Assembly: GCA_905221605.1 (NCBI GenBank) | Contig: CAJNDS010000385.1 | Location: forward strand, 62,001 to 126,000 | Length of the DNA stretch: 64,000 nt | Direction of reading: 5' to 3' | From: Symbiodinium natans | Lineage: Eukaryota > Sar > Dinophyceae > Suessiales > Symbiodiniaceae | In this document: positions 32,901-43,173 of the stretch, in pieces | Layout of the letters: every line of letters starts with the position of its first letter | How positions within the stretch are numbered: the stretch's first letter is position 1 | Program-made: the position numbers and the translations under genes | The notes under the pieces: generated by a model | What the model saw: only the letters and a program-made list of their open reading frames with translations | Database searches by the model: none | What the model was told of the DNA's origin: nothing

Positions 32901-33060
32901 CGGCTGGGCGCCACTGGCCCACTTCCTTGGCAAGCCGATTCCAGATGAGCCTTTCCCACACGTAGATCTGGCGGGCGACATCTTCGAGAAGAATCTGCCT
33001 GAAACGTCTCAACCTGTCTCCTTTCTTCAGGAGTCCATCAAGCTAAACGCAGAGCTTTGA
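29924..33060 (+). CDS. Sulfotransferase (Sulfotransfer_4-like), multi-exon
   Basis: Exons read from frame and family pattern: 29924-30041, 30223-30271, 30652-30751, 30888-30945, 31091 to about 31190, about 31452-31535, 32148-32206 and 32886-33060. The boundary between the fifth and sixth exons is unresolved. Donors are GC, GT, GA, GT, unresolved, GC and GC; every acceptor is AG followed by G, and exon phases agree wherever both ends are known. The start ATG opens a signal peptide (M-S-R-L-L-L-P-F-F-I, cut near residue 16). Directly after it comes the 5'-phosphosulfate loop G-A-P-R-T-G-T-Q-S. Later landmarks are Y-D-A-A-M-D-E-P-F, P-K-A-K-F-V-L-T-I-S-D-P-E-R-W and the C-terminal G-W-A-P-L-A-H-F-L-G-K-P-I-P-D. 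The family moves sulfate from PAPS to an acceptor; a Golgi or secretory location is inferred. Telomere-type repeats fill several introns. Confidence 0.8.
30106..30180 (-). repeat. CCCTAAA tract in sulfotransferase intron 1
   Basis: Degenerate CCCTAAA units within the first intron (30042-30222). Confidence 0.8.
30536..30640 (-). repeat. CCCTAAA tract in sulfotransferase intron 2
   Basis: About fourteen units, some CCCTGAA or CCCGAAA, ending just before the acceptor of intron 2. Confidence 0.85.
30768..30813 (+). repeat. TTTAGGG tract in sulfotransferase intron 3
   Basis: TTTAGGG and CTTAGGG units a few bases after the GA donor of intron 3; orientation is opposite to the tract in intron 2. 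Confidence 0.85.
32098..32141 (-). repeat. CCCTAAA tract next to exon 7 acceptor
   Basis: About six units ending seven bases before exon 7 of the sulfotransferase. Confidence 0.85.
32507..32604. mobile_element. Family B element in the last sulfotransferase intron
   Basis: Left end GGGATTTTACGAAAATGGG; the reverse complement of the right end reads GGGTTTCCTAAAAATTGGG. This matches the ends of the DUF4116 intron 13334-13440. It lies inside intron 32207-32885 and is directly followed by a telomere-type tract. Confidence 0.5.
32603..32672 (-). repeat. CCCTAAA tract
   Basis: About nine units with CCCCAAA and CCCTACA variants, in the last sulfotransferase intron. Confidence 0.85.
32788..32844 (-). 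repeat. CCCTAAA tract
   Basis: About eight units in the last sulfotransferase intron, 40 bp before exon 8. Confidence 0.85.
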
Positions 33061-34301
33061 CGTGTCCGGCCTTCGCAAGCGAGGAAAGTGTGCGCCATAT
33101 GCCTTGTCTAGGATTTGCAGGGAGTCCGTATGCAATTCGGAACAGTTGTTTGAACTGTTTACTTCAGGTCGTCATATTGACTGGCATCCACATCATGAAT
33201 AGAGGCCATGAGACTCTCGTCCTACATGTTCACACAGCCCTCCTTCAGAAGTAACACAAGTTACATGTTCTGCACGCCCAAGACCAGATCATGTACCTTC
33301 GTCCGGGTGTCGTCACAAACACGTTCTGGCTCGGCGTAAATCGCCGTGTTTATGTGCCTGGGGTTGCCCAGAATTGACCATCTAACCAACCAATGAACTG
33401 GGAATCCCCCAAGGATCATGTTAAGGGGTTGCGCCACCTTTTGGACTGGAATGTGCAAGTTGGCCGTGTTCCCACAGAGCCTTGCAACAGGCCAGGCTCA
33501 ACGGGGAGAAAACCGTCCCCTGCTGCATACTACATCAAGCTCTTTAGATTGCACCGAAAAGCATAAAAGATCTGTTTGATCTTCGGATGAAAAAAATATA
33601 AATACTACAACAGGGGGAGCAGAAGTGGAAGGTCTGCAGATGGTTTTGAGGGGAGGGGAGACAGGAGGCAGTGGACTCGGTTTGGAAGGTGCAGCCCAGG
33701 TGACTTTCCCGGACTCACTAATCCTCCGCAGTGGTGATGGCGTAATTGCCTGCAACAACTTCCAAACAGCACAGAGGTTTGCAGAGCTTTCATGATTTGT
33801 CGGTACGGACTTAGCGCAATCCTAGCCAATGAACGATGAAGCGTGCCGAACCTGTACAATGAATGGCCTTTTCTTGGGACGTGAAGAATGCACACTCACA
33901 GAACCGACTCGTATCGAGACTCATGTGGACAAATTGGCTGAAATACGGCATGTTCAGGGAGATGACGGACATCATCCGTAAACCCTAAACCCTAAACCCT
34001 CAATAGTCCAAGCCATACCCTACTTGTAGGAAAGACACCAGGCTTCTTCCCTGTGGCTCTTAGTAGGGAAAGGGAATGAGGGGTCCTATATATCTATATA
34101 TATATATATATATACCCTTTAAGGTTATACAGGGTCATTCGCTCTTGGGATAAACTGTAAGATCGATCCAGCATCTGGGAGGATGTGGCCCCTTCAACAG
34201 AAATACAGAACAGATGCAGCAAAAGAAGCCACAGAAGCAAGAAGCAAGCGGGAATAAACGGAAGAAGAAGAGGAGGAGGCTTTCAATGCCAACTAGTGGC
34301 C
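33061..34301. other. Gap between sulfotransferase and LRR gene
   Basis: No gene is supported. It holds a short CCCTAAA run at 33978-34000 and a (TA)n run at about 34089-34113. Confidence 0.5.
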
Positions 34302-36633
34302 ATGACATCCTTGGTTCCTTTCAGACTTGCGGGTCTTTTCTCCGTGAGTTCAGCTGGCACCTGTGATCTGCCAGTGGGAAGAGTTCCACACCAGACATTG
34401 CCCAATGAGAAATCCCGAGAAGACACCTGGGCCACCGCCTACGGTGTTTCCCCGTCCGAGTGGAGCTCCATTGCAGCAGAATCCGATGCCTTGGAGCTGC
34501 GCAGCCTGCTGGAGAAGGGCTACACAGACTGGGCCAGTGATCTCCTTGCAGACAGAAGCATCAGCCTGAGCCGGAAAGCGCGAAGGAATTTGGGAAGCCT
34601 CCGGGCTCTGACGCGAGCTGTGTTCACCAGCTCCAGTTTGGGGGAAGTCTTTGGGAATCGTGAGCTGGTTGAGGCATCCTCATTATACCACCTGCTTGGC
34701 TTGGGAGACGATTTGGGAACTCTACATCAAGACATGGCGGTACTTTGGATGCTCCATAGCAGGCTTGGTATACTCAGCAAGCACAGAAAGACCTGCATCA
34801 AGCTCCTCTACCATTTCGTGCAGTCTGAGGACTTGAACACTGAGGAACTTTGTCGTTGTGAACGCCTTTGGGTTTGCGGTGACGAAAATGCATTGGTCCG
34901 TGTGACGCTGTCCAATCCCGGGAAGGTCATGGATTATCCAGACGAAGCCTTGGATTTTTCGCGGGTGCTGCGCGGAGTTCGCATTTTGGAGTTTCAGAGC
35001 GGAAAGCTTTTTGACAAAGGAATTCTGGGGAGTTTGCTTGGTTTCTTTCCGAATGCAAGAGTGATGACGGTGCACATGCAGGAGGAGCCAATGGACATGA
35101 TGGCTCTTAATTCGTGGACAGCTTCCATAGTAGGGCTGGATCTGAGGATCGCTTCAACAGTTGTGCCAGATTGGATCTGCGAATTCCGTGACTTGCGGCA
35201 TCTTCACATCAGTGGGGACAGCAATCAAGGTGGTCAGCACGTCTCAATCAAAGCATTGCCAGGGTGTTTGGGCAACTTCTCCGAGTTAATTCACTTGAAC
35301 GTGATCGGCTGCAACCTAACAGGGACAGCTTCCCTACCAGAAAGCATGGGAAACCTCCAGAAACTGCGCATCTTTGAGGCTTTTGAGAATGGAAGGCTCA
35401 GCGAGGAGAAGGTGAGCTGTCCGGGAGAGTGGCTGCCAAACCGCAGCTTGGTAAAGAAAAGGGTTCAGGGTGTAGGGTTTAAGGTTAATTAATAGAAGAA
35501 TGGATGAAAGGTTAACTAATAGAAGAATGGAGGAAAGGAGTTTTGCTGCAGCTCATCCTATGCAGAAGCCCGATACGTTTGGAGGACGAGCACGGCTTGA
35601 GTTCAGCTCACTAGGCTTCCTAGAGGGAGAAGGATACCAAGACACGGTTTCGAACGTTTCTCTTTACCTTCTCAACGACCAGTAGCTGCTTCTGATCGGG
35701 CTGACACTTAGTGAGAGTACAGGTTGGGGTTTAGGGTTTGGGGTTTTGGCATGAAGCAGCTTCCAGGTTCAAAAGGGTTTAGGGTTTAGGGTTTAGCGTT
35801 TAGGGTTTAGGGTTTAGGGTTTAGGGTTTAGCGATTATTGGGCTGAGCTCAGGCAGTCTTTGTGTGCCTGGCTATGTGGCACAATATGACGGAAAGCCGC
35901 CAGTATGGCGCTGCCCGGTGCATGGGTGGAATATCCACTTCGATGACATGACCCTGCCATGGTGGAGATGGCGCTCCCTCGAGAAGATGCACATCGATGC
36001 CTGGCGGATTGAGCACCCCAAAAGGTTACTCAGCAGGAGAAGGCGAAGGAGATCTGAGGATCTATAGCTTGAGCATGGACAGTAGGCAAGTTGAGGCATT
36101 CAGGGATTGAATAGCTGGCTTCAGTAGACAAGTGGACATCCTGACCCCCCATATCTTCCTCCTGAAAAGAACCCTTCACACAAAAGATGCCCAACACAAG
36201 CCACAGAACTAAACGTCACATACCCTGACACGTGGCATGTCTGACTTTACAGTGGACCAAGAAGTGCTGTCGAAGAAACACTGCTCCCAAGGATGCCAAC
36301 TTCATCTACGGCGGCATCCCAGCTTCCTTGCCGGAGTTCTGGCCACGGCTGCGCTCATTGGACCTTCACGACCTCAAGCTGGAGGGCACTCTGCCTCAAT
36401 CTTTGGAAACACTGGAGAACTTGACGCAACTACAGGTGGCCATGAACGACCTCCACTGCCAGGACGTTGATGTGGTGGCAAGGCTCATGAAGCATCCCAA
36501 GCTGCGGAGGGTCAACCTCGATGCCAACCCAAAGCTGTGCGGCTGTCTTCCATCAAAGCCGCTGCCGCATTTGAGCGTCAAGTTTGGTGGATCTGCTGCC
36601 CAAGTATGCGCCAACTCCAACGCCGAGTTGTGA
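34302..36633 (+). CDS. Leucine-rich repeat protein, three exons
   Basis: Exons 34302-35400, 35853-35995 and 36292-36633 give 527 residues. Intron 1 uses a GC donor and intron 2 a GA donor; both acceptors are AG followed by G, and both junctions restore the frame. The start at 34302 opens a short hydrophobic N terminus that could be a signal peptide; an in-frame ATG at 34185 would add 39 basic residues. The N-terminal third is helical and unrecognised. From about residue 230 there are plant-type LRR motifs such as L-P-x-x-L-G-N-x-x-x-L-x-x-L-N-V and L-P-E-S-M-G-N-L-Q-K-L-R. They continue in exon 3 with I-P-A-S-L-P-E-F-W-P-R-L-R-S-L-D-L. Such proteins act in recognition or scaffolding. No kinase or membrane domain is seen. 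The donor/acceptor flanks carry direct repeats of 5 and 6 bp. Confidence 0.75.
35724..35835 (+). repeat. TTTAGGG tracts in LRR intron 1
   Basis: About ten TTTAGGG units in two blocks inside intron 35401-35852, ending about 20 bp before the acceptor. Confidence 0.85.
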
Positions 36634-37318
36634 GGGAAGGCCAGCGCGCCTGGAGAAAGGCGAGTGGGGTGTTTTCCTTCGCGAAGCCTCGGCGCGAGCC
36701 CCGCGTCACCCCAATTAACGAGAAGTATGAAAAGTTTGACCTGAGGCCATGCTCACGTGATCAGAGGCAACCATATCAGTCGAGCACACGATAGTACCGA
36801 ATGCTATGGTGTCGGGCCATGGCATAGTATGACACTGCAAGTGGTGCACCAGGGAACAACCCAAAGCCCGAAACATAAACCCTAAACCGCTGATATTGCC
36901 GCAAGACACCCAGTACAGCCATTCTGGTGTATTTGCTTGTAGGTGCATGTTCCCCATGTTGATGCTTTCTACATTCTGCTTGATCTGTATTGGATAGGAC
37001 CTAAACCCGAGTTTTGTATTTTGTTAGCTACTGACAGTTGGGGCAGGTCTAGACCATGCATTGCGTGAGCAGCAATCGTTTTTTTGATCAAGCTGGAAGA
37101 ACTGAAGAAGGTGAAGAAGGAGCAAACAATGAAAGCGCGGAATGAGGGTGGCAATCTTCCATTAAGTTGCAATCGAGCTCAAAAATCTTCGTGACACTTT
37201 GCAATGTACACAGTCTTGTCATAGATGCGGGAAAGAGAAGCACAGAAAGACACACATTCACACACGTATACACACACACACACACACGCAGAAAACAAAA
37301 AAACAAGGAACAGCGGCC
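36634..37318. other. Gap
   Basis: No gene is supported. An (AC)n run at about 37257-37288 precedes the NAP-like copy. Confidence 0.5.
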
Positions 37319-37862
37319 ATGGGAAAGAAGAAGAGAAGGACGGAGCACAAGGCCAAGGAGGTCACAGACACAATCAAGGAGCTGAAGGATCTTGACGATG
37401 AGATTGATGAGTCTGACTGGGGGAAAGGCTCCAAGCTTTCCTTCCACTTTGTGTAGCATCCATATTTCACCAACACGGAACTTTGGAAGGAGTACCATCA
37501 GAAGGAAGAGAGCCCCTACGACCAGAACACAATTGTCACCGAAATCAAGGCATCCGCAATTGAGTGGAAACCTGGCGAAGACGTTACTGTGGCGAAGGTC
37601 GCAAAGGAGGTGGAAAAAAGGCACCGGCACGCTGGAGAAAGAGCCGAGAGACTCTTTCTTCCGCCGATTCTTCCGCAATCTGAAATTAGATGGTGTGATT
37701 CCGACAGGTATCACCCCGGAGGAAACTAGGGAACTCGTCGATGACGAAGATGTTAATGACGAGTGCCTGCTAGGTCTCCTTATGGACCAGGATTTTGAAA
37801 TGGAAAGGTCCATTCGGAATTGTCTAGTCCCCTTTGCTGTGCGCTACTACACTGGAGAGGCC
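37319..37862 (+). pseudogene. Nucleosome assembly protein-like copy, disabled
   Basis: Reads as the central and C-terminal core of a NAP1/SET-type histone chaperone: F-H-F, then H-P-Y-F-T-N-T-E-L-W-K-E-Y, A-I-E-W-K-P-G-E-D-V-T, D-S-F-F-R-R-F-F, and a closing I-R-N-C-L-V-P-F-A-V-R-Y-Y-T-G-E-A. NAP proteins carry histones H2A-H2B; dinoflagellates keep them although their chromatin has few histones. Two lesions are visible: an in-frame TAG at 37454-37456, just before H-P-Y-F, and a one-base frame change in an A-run at 37614-37619. The first half of a normal NAP is missing and there are no introns, so a processed, truncated copy is likely. Sequencing error in the A-run is possible but would not explain the stop codon. 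Confidence 0.65.
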
Positions 37863-38001
37863 TATATTCTGACGGGACGGGCTGCGGAGATTGCCGGCCT
37901 TCTGTCGCAAGCCGCGCCTGCAGAGCAGCGATTGATGAGTTGGAATAGGGGTTCAGGGTTTAGGGACCAAGAAGAGTCAATCAGAACGAAGACTCCAGCT
38001 C

Positions 38002-38622
38002 TTGTTCTCCTTGAAGTACTTGTGGAAAATCATCAACTCCACACCGGCTTGGCTGAAGAAGGGAGCCAGTCTTGCGCTGCTGGGTGGTGATTTGAACATT
38101 CGTGACCAAGAGATGATGGAGGTGCACAAGCTGCTCAGCGACAAGGCCTTCGGATTTTCCGACGCATGGCACTTCTGTGGCTCCCCTGAGCCGGAACAAT
38201 ACACCTGGGACACCACTGAAAACACCAACCTGGGCGCCGAGTTTCGTAGCAAGATGCGCTTTGACCGCATCCTTTTCATCAGCCCTGGCGTTTCAGATGT
38301 GCTTGGCGCACCAGGTTTAGACGGTCTGGCCAAAGGTGCACAGGCCTCAGCAGCCTCAACGCGAACTCCGGAGGTGAAATCAAGAGCTCGGATTTCTCCT
38401 TACATTTCTTTAAATATCTTATTTACGATATTTTTGCACATATATATAGAAATATGTATATTATATTTGTATCTGTATCTATATTTATGGCAGCCCAAGC
38501 AACTTCTGGGAAAGGAGAAGGTGCCGGGCTTGTGTCGTTTCCCCTCAGATCACTGGGGGCTTCTCACCGAATGGGCCTACGGTGCACCGGTGCTCCCATC
38601 TCCTCCTTGTGAGCTGGACTAG
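38002..38622 (+). CDS. TDP2-like endonuclease/exonuclease/phosphatase (3' part)
   Basis: Two exons, about 38002-38328 and 38515-38622, joined by a GC-AG intron in phase 0. The first carries G-G-D-L-N-I-R-D, the metal-binding and catalytic motif of the EEP superfamily, then D-A-W, Y-T-W-D and R-F-D-R-I-L. The second carries the closing F-P-S-D-H-W-G-L-L motif, which is the hallmark of tyrosyl-DNA phosphodiesterase 2. TDP2 enzymes release topoisomerase 2 adducts from 5' DNA ends. The catalytic N terminus (the N and E of the first motifs) is not found; possible further exon material lies at 37870-37940 directly after the NAP-like remnant. The gene is therefore either incomplete or has distant 5' exons. 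The intron contains a (TA)-rich run. Confidence 0.65.
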   Translation: MFSLKYLWKIINSTPAWLKKGASLALLGGDLNIRDQEMMEVHKLLSDKAFGFSDAWHFCGSPEPEQYTWDTTENTNLGAEFRSKMRFDRILFISPGVSDVLGAPGLDGLAKGAQASAASTRTPEVKSRARISPYISLNILFTIFLHIYIEICILYLYLYLYLWQPKQLLGKEKVPGLCRFPSDHWGLLTEWAYGAPVLPSPPCELD

Positions 38623-38954
38623 AAGACAGGGATCTTCGGCGTGTGTCAACGTAAAATTCATTCCTGGCTGGGCACTGTCTTTAGCAAACTGTTGTATGTG
38701 AGTTTTGCCACACTCACGAACCACGTCGGCACATATGCAAAAGGCGCCTGATGTTGTTGAGAGACAAGAAAACTTAGTCTCTTATCCTTGGGGTCCGTGC
38801 GCACTCCCTTGTGAAATGGGGCAGGCAGAAAGGCTGTATCCAAGTGCACGTCCTAAACCCTGCACCCTAAACCCTAGGCTATCTTGCACACTGCTCGGAC
38901 ATCGAAGGGGCCCAAGTGTGCCAGGCTTCCTCCACTGCCTGTTGTGCCACCAGC

Positions 38955-39053
38955 TTGGGATGTTCCTCCTCTCTGAGACTAACAGTCCTTACGAGGGATT
39001 ACATAAAATAGGGGGTACAAGAATCCCCTGTTAGTGTAGGGGGAGCATCCCAA
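38955..39053. mobile_element. MITE copy 2, TTGGGATG ends
   Basis: 99 bp with TTGGGATGTTCC at the left and its near reverse complement at the right. An inner AACAGTCCTTA segment is shared with copies 1 and 3. The centre differs in length from both other copies. Confidence 0.75.
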
Positions 39054-39952
39054 GCCCCAGCAATCTTGTTACACAGAATGGGCCGAAGTGCGCGGACGAA
39101 AGGCAGTTGCAGATGCCTTGGACAGAGTCTTTGCAGGGTGCATAGGCCTGTATAGGCTTGTACTCGTACGTTTCAGTTCATTGTGTTGTGCAAGGTGTCG
39201 CAGTTTGCACGTGTACTGCTGGTTTTGTTGCTTTGGCGCGGCTGTATATTACACATCGTCCGCTTTGCCCTCTTACAGTTGAGGCATGCTCTGGGGGATT
39301 CATGGGATGTTTGGGTTCGAGGTCTAGCGTTTTGGAGATGATTCGCATTGATGTGTCCCTGCGGGCAGTTCAGCTTTTGGTTTATTCAGTGATGGCGGGC
39401 CTAATTAAGTCCTTAACCCTGCTGCTGTTTGTACTGTTGAGGTCTGTGGCAATCCTGTGTTGATGGCTGGGTGATAGTTGGCCAGCGGGACCAGGACTAG
39501 TTTCCGCTGAACCTGCAATGCATCCAGAGCGTCAAGCGGGGTAGCAAAAGAGAACCTTCCAGGTCCATGAGTATAGACTACAAGCTAGCCAAGGTGTCGG
39601 GTGCCAAGAGAGAATGGCAAGTTGAAACTGCTGTGCGCGCACTCGTACTATACTGCCATTTGCGGTATTACTATGCTCTTTTCTCGAACACTCTTCGTGC
39701 CACGATGCAGCCTTGCTGCAGCGGCTACTTATACCTGTTTCTCTCCGAAGCACAACAGGCATGATGAACAGCCAATGATAGCTTTGGCTCAAGACTTGAG
39801 CTAGCATGTCCATAGGGACCGACGCGTCATTCAGCACTTCGATGGCACGTGCCTTGTCACCTGCTTTGAGGGTAAATTGGTCTGGGGTTTAGTTTAGCCT
39901 TTGCGGTTTGTGCCGTGAGAATCTTGGATTCAAGGGGTGTATAAGATACGCA

Positions 39953-40112
39953 TATATATATATATATATATAGATTATATAGATATATTACATATTACAT
40001 ATTACATATTACATATTACATATTACATATTACATATTACATATTACATATTACATATTACATATTACATATTACATATTACATATTACATATTACATAT
40101 ATATATATATAT
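39953..40112. repeat. (CATATTA)n microsatellite between (TA)n runs
   Basis: About sixteen perfect seven-base units with (TA)n runs on both sides. The apparent open frame across it is a product of the repeat. Confidence 0.9.
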
Positions 40113-40247
40113 ATATTAATAAGACCATAAAAACATATGCACATACAACATATGTACATACTGTTACATGCATGGCTGCGCATCATGGGTTTTTGGGCCG
40201 GCCCGACGCACAGAGGCCTTTAGGGTTCAGGGCTTTGTTCCAATGAT

Positions 40248-40365
40248 TTCTTTGAGCGGCTCAAAGCCCAGAAAGAGACTTGGATGGAGGTCCAAAACTT
40301 GGACGTGCTTTGGTGTCAAGTGGAGGAAGCCAATCAGCAAATCTCCGTACCCCAGGCCCTAAACT
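40248..40365 (+). CDS. Possible isolated exon, coiled-coil-like
   Basis: About 38 residues, charged and heptad-like (F-F-E-R-L-K-A-Q-K-E-T-W), ending in I-S-V-P-Q. No partner exon is recognised. A frame at 40590-40752 might belong to the same gene. Low confidence. Confidence 0.25.
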
Positions 40366-41217
40366 GCCCTTGACTGCATGCCTCCCGATCCAGTAGCCTC
40401 GCCCTGCCAAAAAAGCAACCGTCGTTACACACTAGGGTTCGTCCAGCCATGCGGGTGCCCAAAACAACTGCCGTAAACCCTAAATGGCAGCAGGGCAATC
40501 CAGAAGACCTTCATCATTGCTAGCATACTATTTGCCATTATGGGGTGCCACAGTCTAGATGGACCAAAGAGCATACATCTGGGCCACAGGCGCTACGGCG
40601 AACCCAGAATTTAAACCACAGACCCTGACACTGAAGTCCCACAAAGATGCCTGCCAAGGCATGCCGGGACAAGAAGAGCGCGACGGCACGGGGGGTGGAG
40701 GGGAGGTGCTGCTCGAACACCATGAGCCCTGGCTGCGTTTGGGGACAGAGTGAGATCAGGAGCTTCAGAACCTACAACTTTTAAGCATAGTAGAGCACTC
40801 ATTATCGTAGACTAGAAGTCAACAACGTATGCTAAGTTGGACATCAGTTGTCGTGCTCGTTGTGTTCATACACTCTCTCCATACAGGTAACATGAACTTT
40901 GGACCGCATATGACATGCTTGCACAATCCTACAGCGCTGCTTGCCTAGGAATGGGCCGACCCTCTCGCTGTCTCTACGCCGCGTCGCTGTTCCGAGACCC
41001 AGGTACGATGGCCATGAGAATTATCTCAGACATGGCAAAACACGAAACATTCGCGGTAGGGTACGAGTAGGAGACTAGCATTCTTCACCCTCGCCAAGGC
41101 AAGTACCTCTAGCTCGAAGAGTGGTATTTGTTGTATCCCGGGCTTTCGCCGCTTCCGCCCCCCTAAAAGCCGCCAGGCTCCGGGCGCAGAGGACACAAGC
41201 TTTTATGTAGGTCAGGA

Positions 41218-41600
41218 GTGAGTGGTCATTGGGGGTGGGTGGGGAGGGGGGGTAGGCGACAAGGGTTTGGGTGAAGGTGCAGAGGTAAAGATGTGCCCAC
41301 TGGTTTTAAATGGAAAAGAAACACTCTCGCGTTGCGAGGAGGGAAGGGTCTGGCGGGGTGGGGTGTGGAGGGCGGGTGGTTGCCAGCGACAAGGCGAAGG
41401 GGGGCGCGTTGCAGGGGCGGCCGCAAGGTGGTTGGGCGGGGAAGAGGGGTGGGCGAAGGCTGGGTCGCGGTTTGTCGGGGAGACGGGGTAAAGCTTTTTT
41501 TTTTGAGGAGGTTGGGGGAGGGTAGTCATTGGGGGGCTAGGCGAGAAGGGCCCGGGTTGAGGGAAAGTGCCAAAAAAAGGTGGGCATAGGCAAGAAGGGC
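41218..41600 (+). repeat. G-rich block with internal direct repeat
   Basis: Strong purine and G skew on this strand. A segment beginning GTCATTGGGGG and containing TAGGCGA and AAGGG occurs at about 41223 and again at about 41525. Apparent frames here are compositional artefacts. Confidence 0.5.
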
Positions 41601-42439
41601 TGGTCGGTTGGGCGGACTACTGCTACAGAAGTAGTCCCAGAAGTGCTGCAGCTTGTGCTACGCTTCCGCGTCTTATTGCCGTTGCAAACTTGTGAACATG
41701 CTGTCGTGGTGCTTATGGTTTCTGCTCGGTGCACTGACTACACTTTTTAATTGAGTGTAGACTGTGAAGTATACTATATTGCCACGTTGCGGGGTTTCGG
41801 TGCATCGTTGCAGGCTGACTCTGCCGTGGACAAGGACGGATGGTCAATCAAACAAGTGCAATTTTTTCATTACACTTATCGCACATCATTTTTATAAATC
41901 AATATCGTTTTCTCTACATATATATATATATGTATATTATCAGTATACATATATTATCATTATATACATGTATATACACACATACGCACACAAACAAGCA
42001 CACATACTTGTTTGTGTATGCTCCCCCCCCCCTTTGTGTGGAGCCTACCTCCGCGGGGTGAGGGGTTAGGTATCTCTAAACCTGCAGTCTGTATTTGCCA
42101 AACTTCATCTTGTTTTTTTACATCCGAGTGGTTGAGGGGTCGTGGTGGTAGTACCTTATCTGTGTTTGCTAATGATGCCTTTGAATTCTTCATCTTGTTT
42201 TGTTGTTTTTTTCTAAATGCCGGTTGGTTGAGGAGTCGTGGTGGTAGCCTTACAATATTCAGTATTCTTGCTTTTACTTATGCTGTGTTATGCGTCGGTG
42301 CGCAATCTGCGTACTCAATCGTGGTTGGAAAGAGTTTTTATCACACAACGTCTTGCTTTTCAGCATCAGGTAGCTTATGAACAGGGAGGGGGGTCTCAGG
42401 CGAGTCTCAGGGGTCTTCCAACATGGCCCAACACAACTT

Positions 42440-42512
42440 CCCACCCCCCTCCCCCCCTCCCCATCCCCCCTCCCCCTCTCCCCTCCCTCCCCCCCCCCTC
42501 TCCCTCCCAAGA
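42440..42512 (+). repeat. Poly-pyrimidine C-rich block
   Basis: About 70 bp almost purely C and T, with C-runs up to ten. It is complementary in style to the G-rich block 230 bp downstream. Confidence 0.8.
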
Positions 42513-42736
42513 ATGAGACCAGTAACAACACAACACCCGCCCGACCCGACGGCGAAGGAATGATGGTAAGCTTCGAACCAGAAAACGACTGGAAAAAAAA
42601 ACATGTTCTGTAAGCATCGGGGACGCGAGAATACTGTCAGCAAAATTTATTCGCACGCTTGACATCAAACCCGGGAGCCCTAAACACTGAAACACTATCC
42701 TAAGAGCCCATTTTAAAAAGGAACCCACAACACACG

Positions 42737-42785
42737 GGGGGGGTGGGGGGAGGGGGCGGGGGGGGGAGGGGGAGGGGGGGGGGGT
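42737..42785 (+). repeat. Poly-G block
   Basis: About 49 bp, nearly all G, with spaced G-runs that could fold into G-quadruplexes. It precedes the ankyrin gene. Confidence 0.8.
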
Positions 42786-43173
42786 ATGCCCGTACAGGTC
42801 TCCTCTACTACAGTTGCTACAGTCTCGTGGGTTGCTCGTAACCACTGCAGTATCGTATACTACCGTATACTGCGCTCCAGGTCTTCATCCGCACGCCATG
42901 CACGAGGCTGCAGTACCGCCCAGTTAATGCTGTTATACGCTATGGTGTATTGCATAGTGCACTTTTTGGTAGAGTGTACTACACTGTACCGCACTGTGCG
43001 ACGCAGAGTCCTACCGGCAGAGTACAGACTATGTAGTCAACATAGTTAGCCCCAGGTTCGTGGAGCAGCATTTTAGAGCACAGTACCATGTCTCGTATTG
43101 TAAAGCATAGGAAAACGTCTCCCCGCAGCGCTCCCAAACCCTCATGTTTGAGATCTTGGCACATGTTCGTCAG

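Larger units (their letters stand above)
38623..40240. other. Gap with MITE and microsatellite
   Basis: No gene is supported. Features in it are listed separately. Confidence 0.5.

Noticed and set aside
42377-42613. Frames over the C-rich block
   Set aside because: Proline/serine or glycine runs produced by simple sequence.
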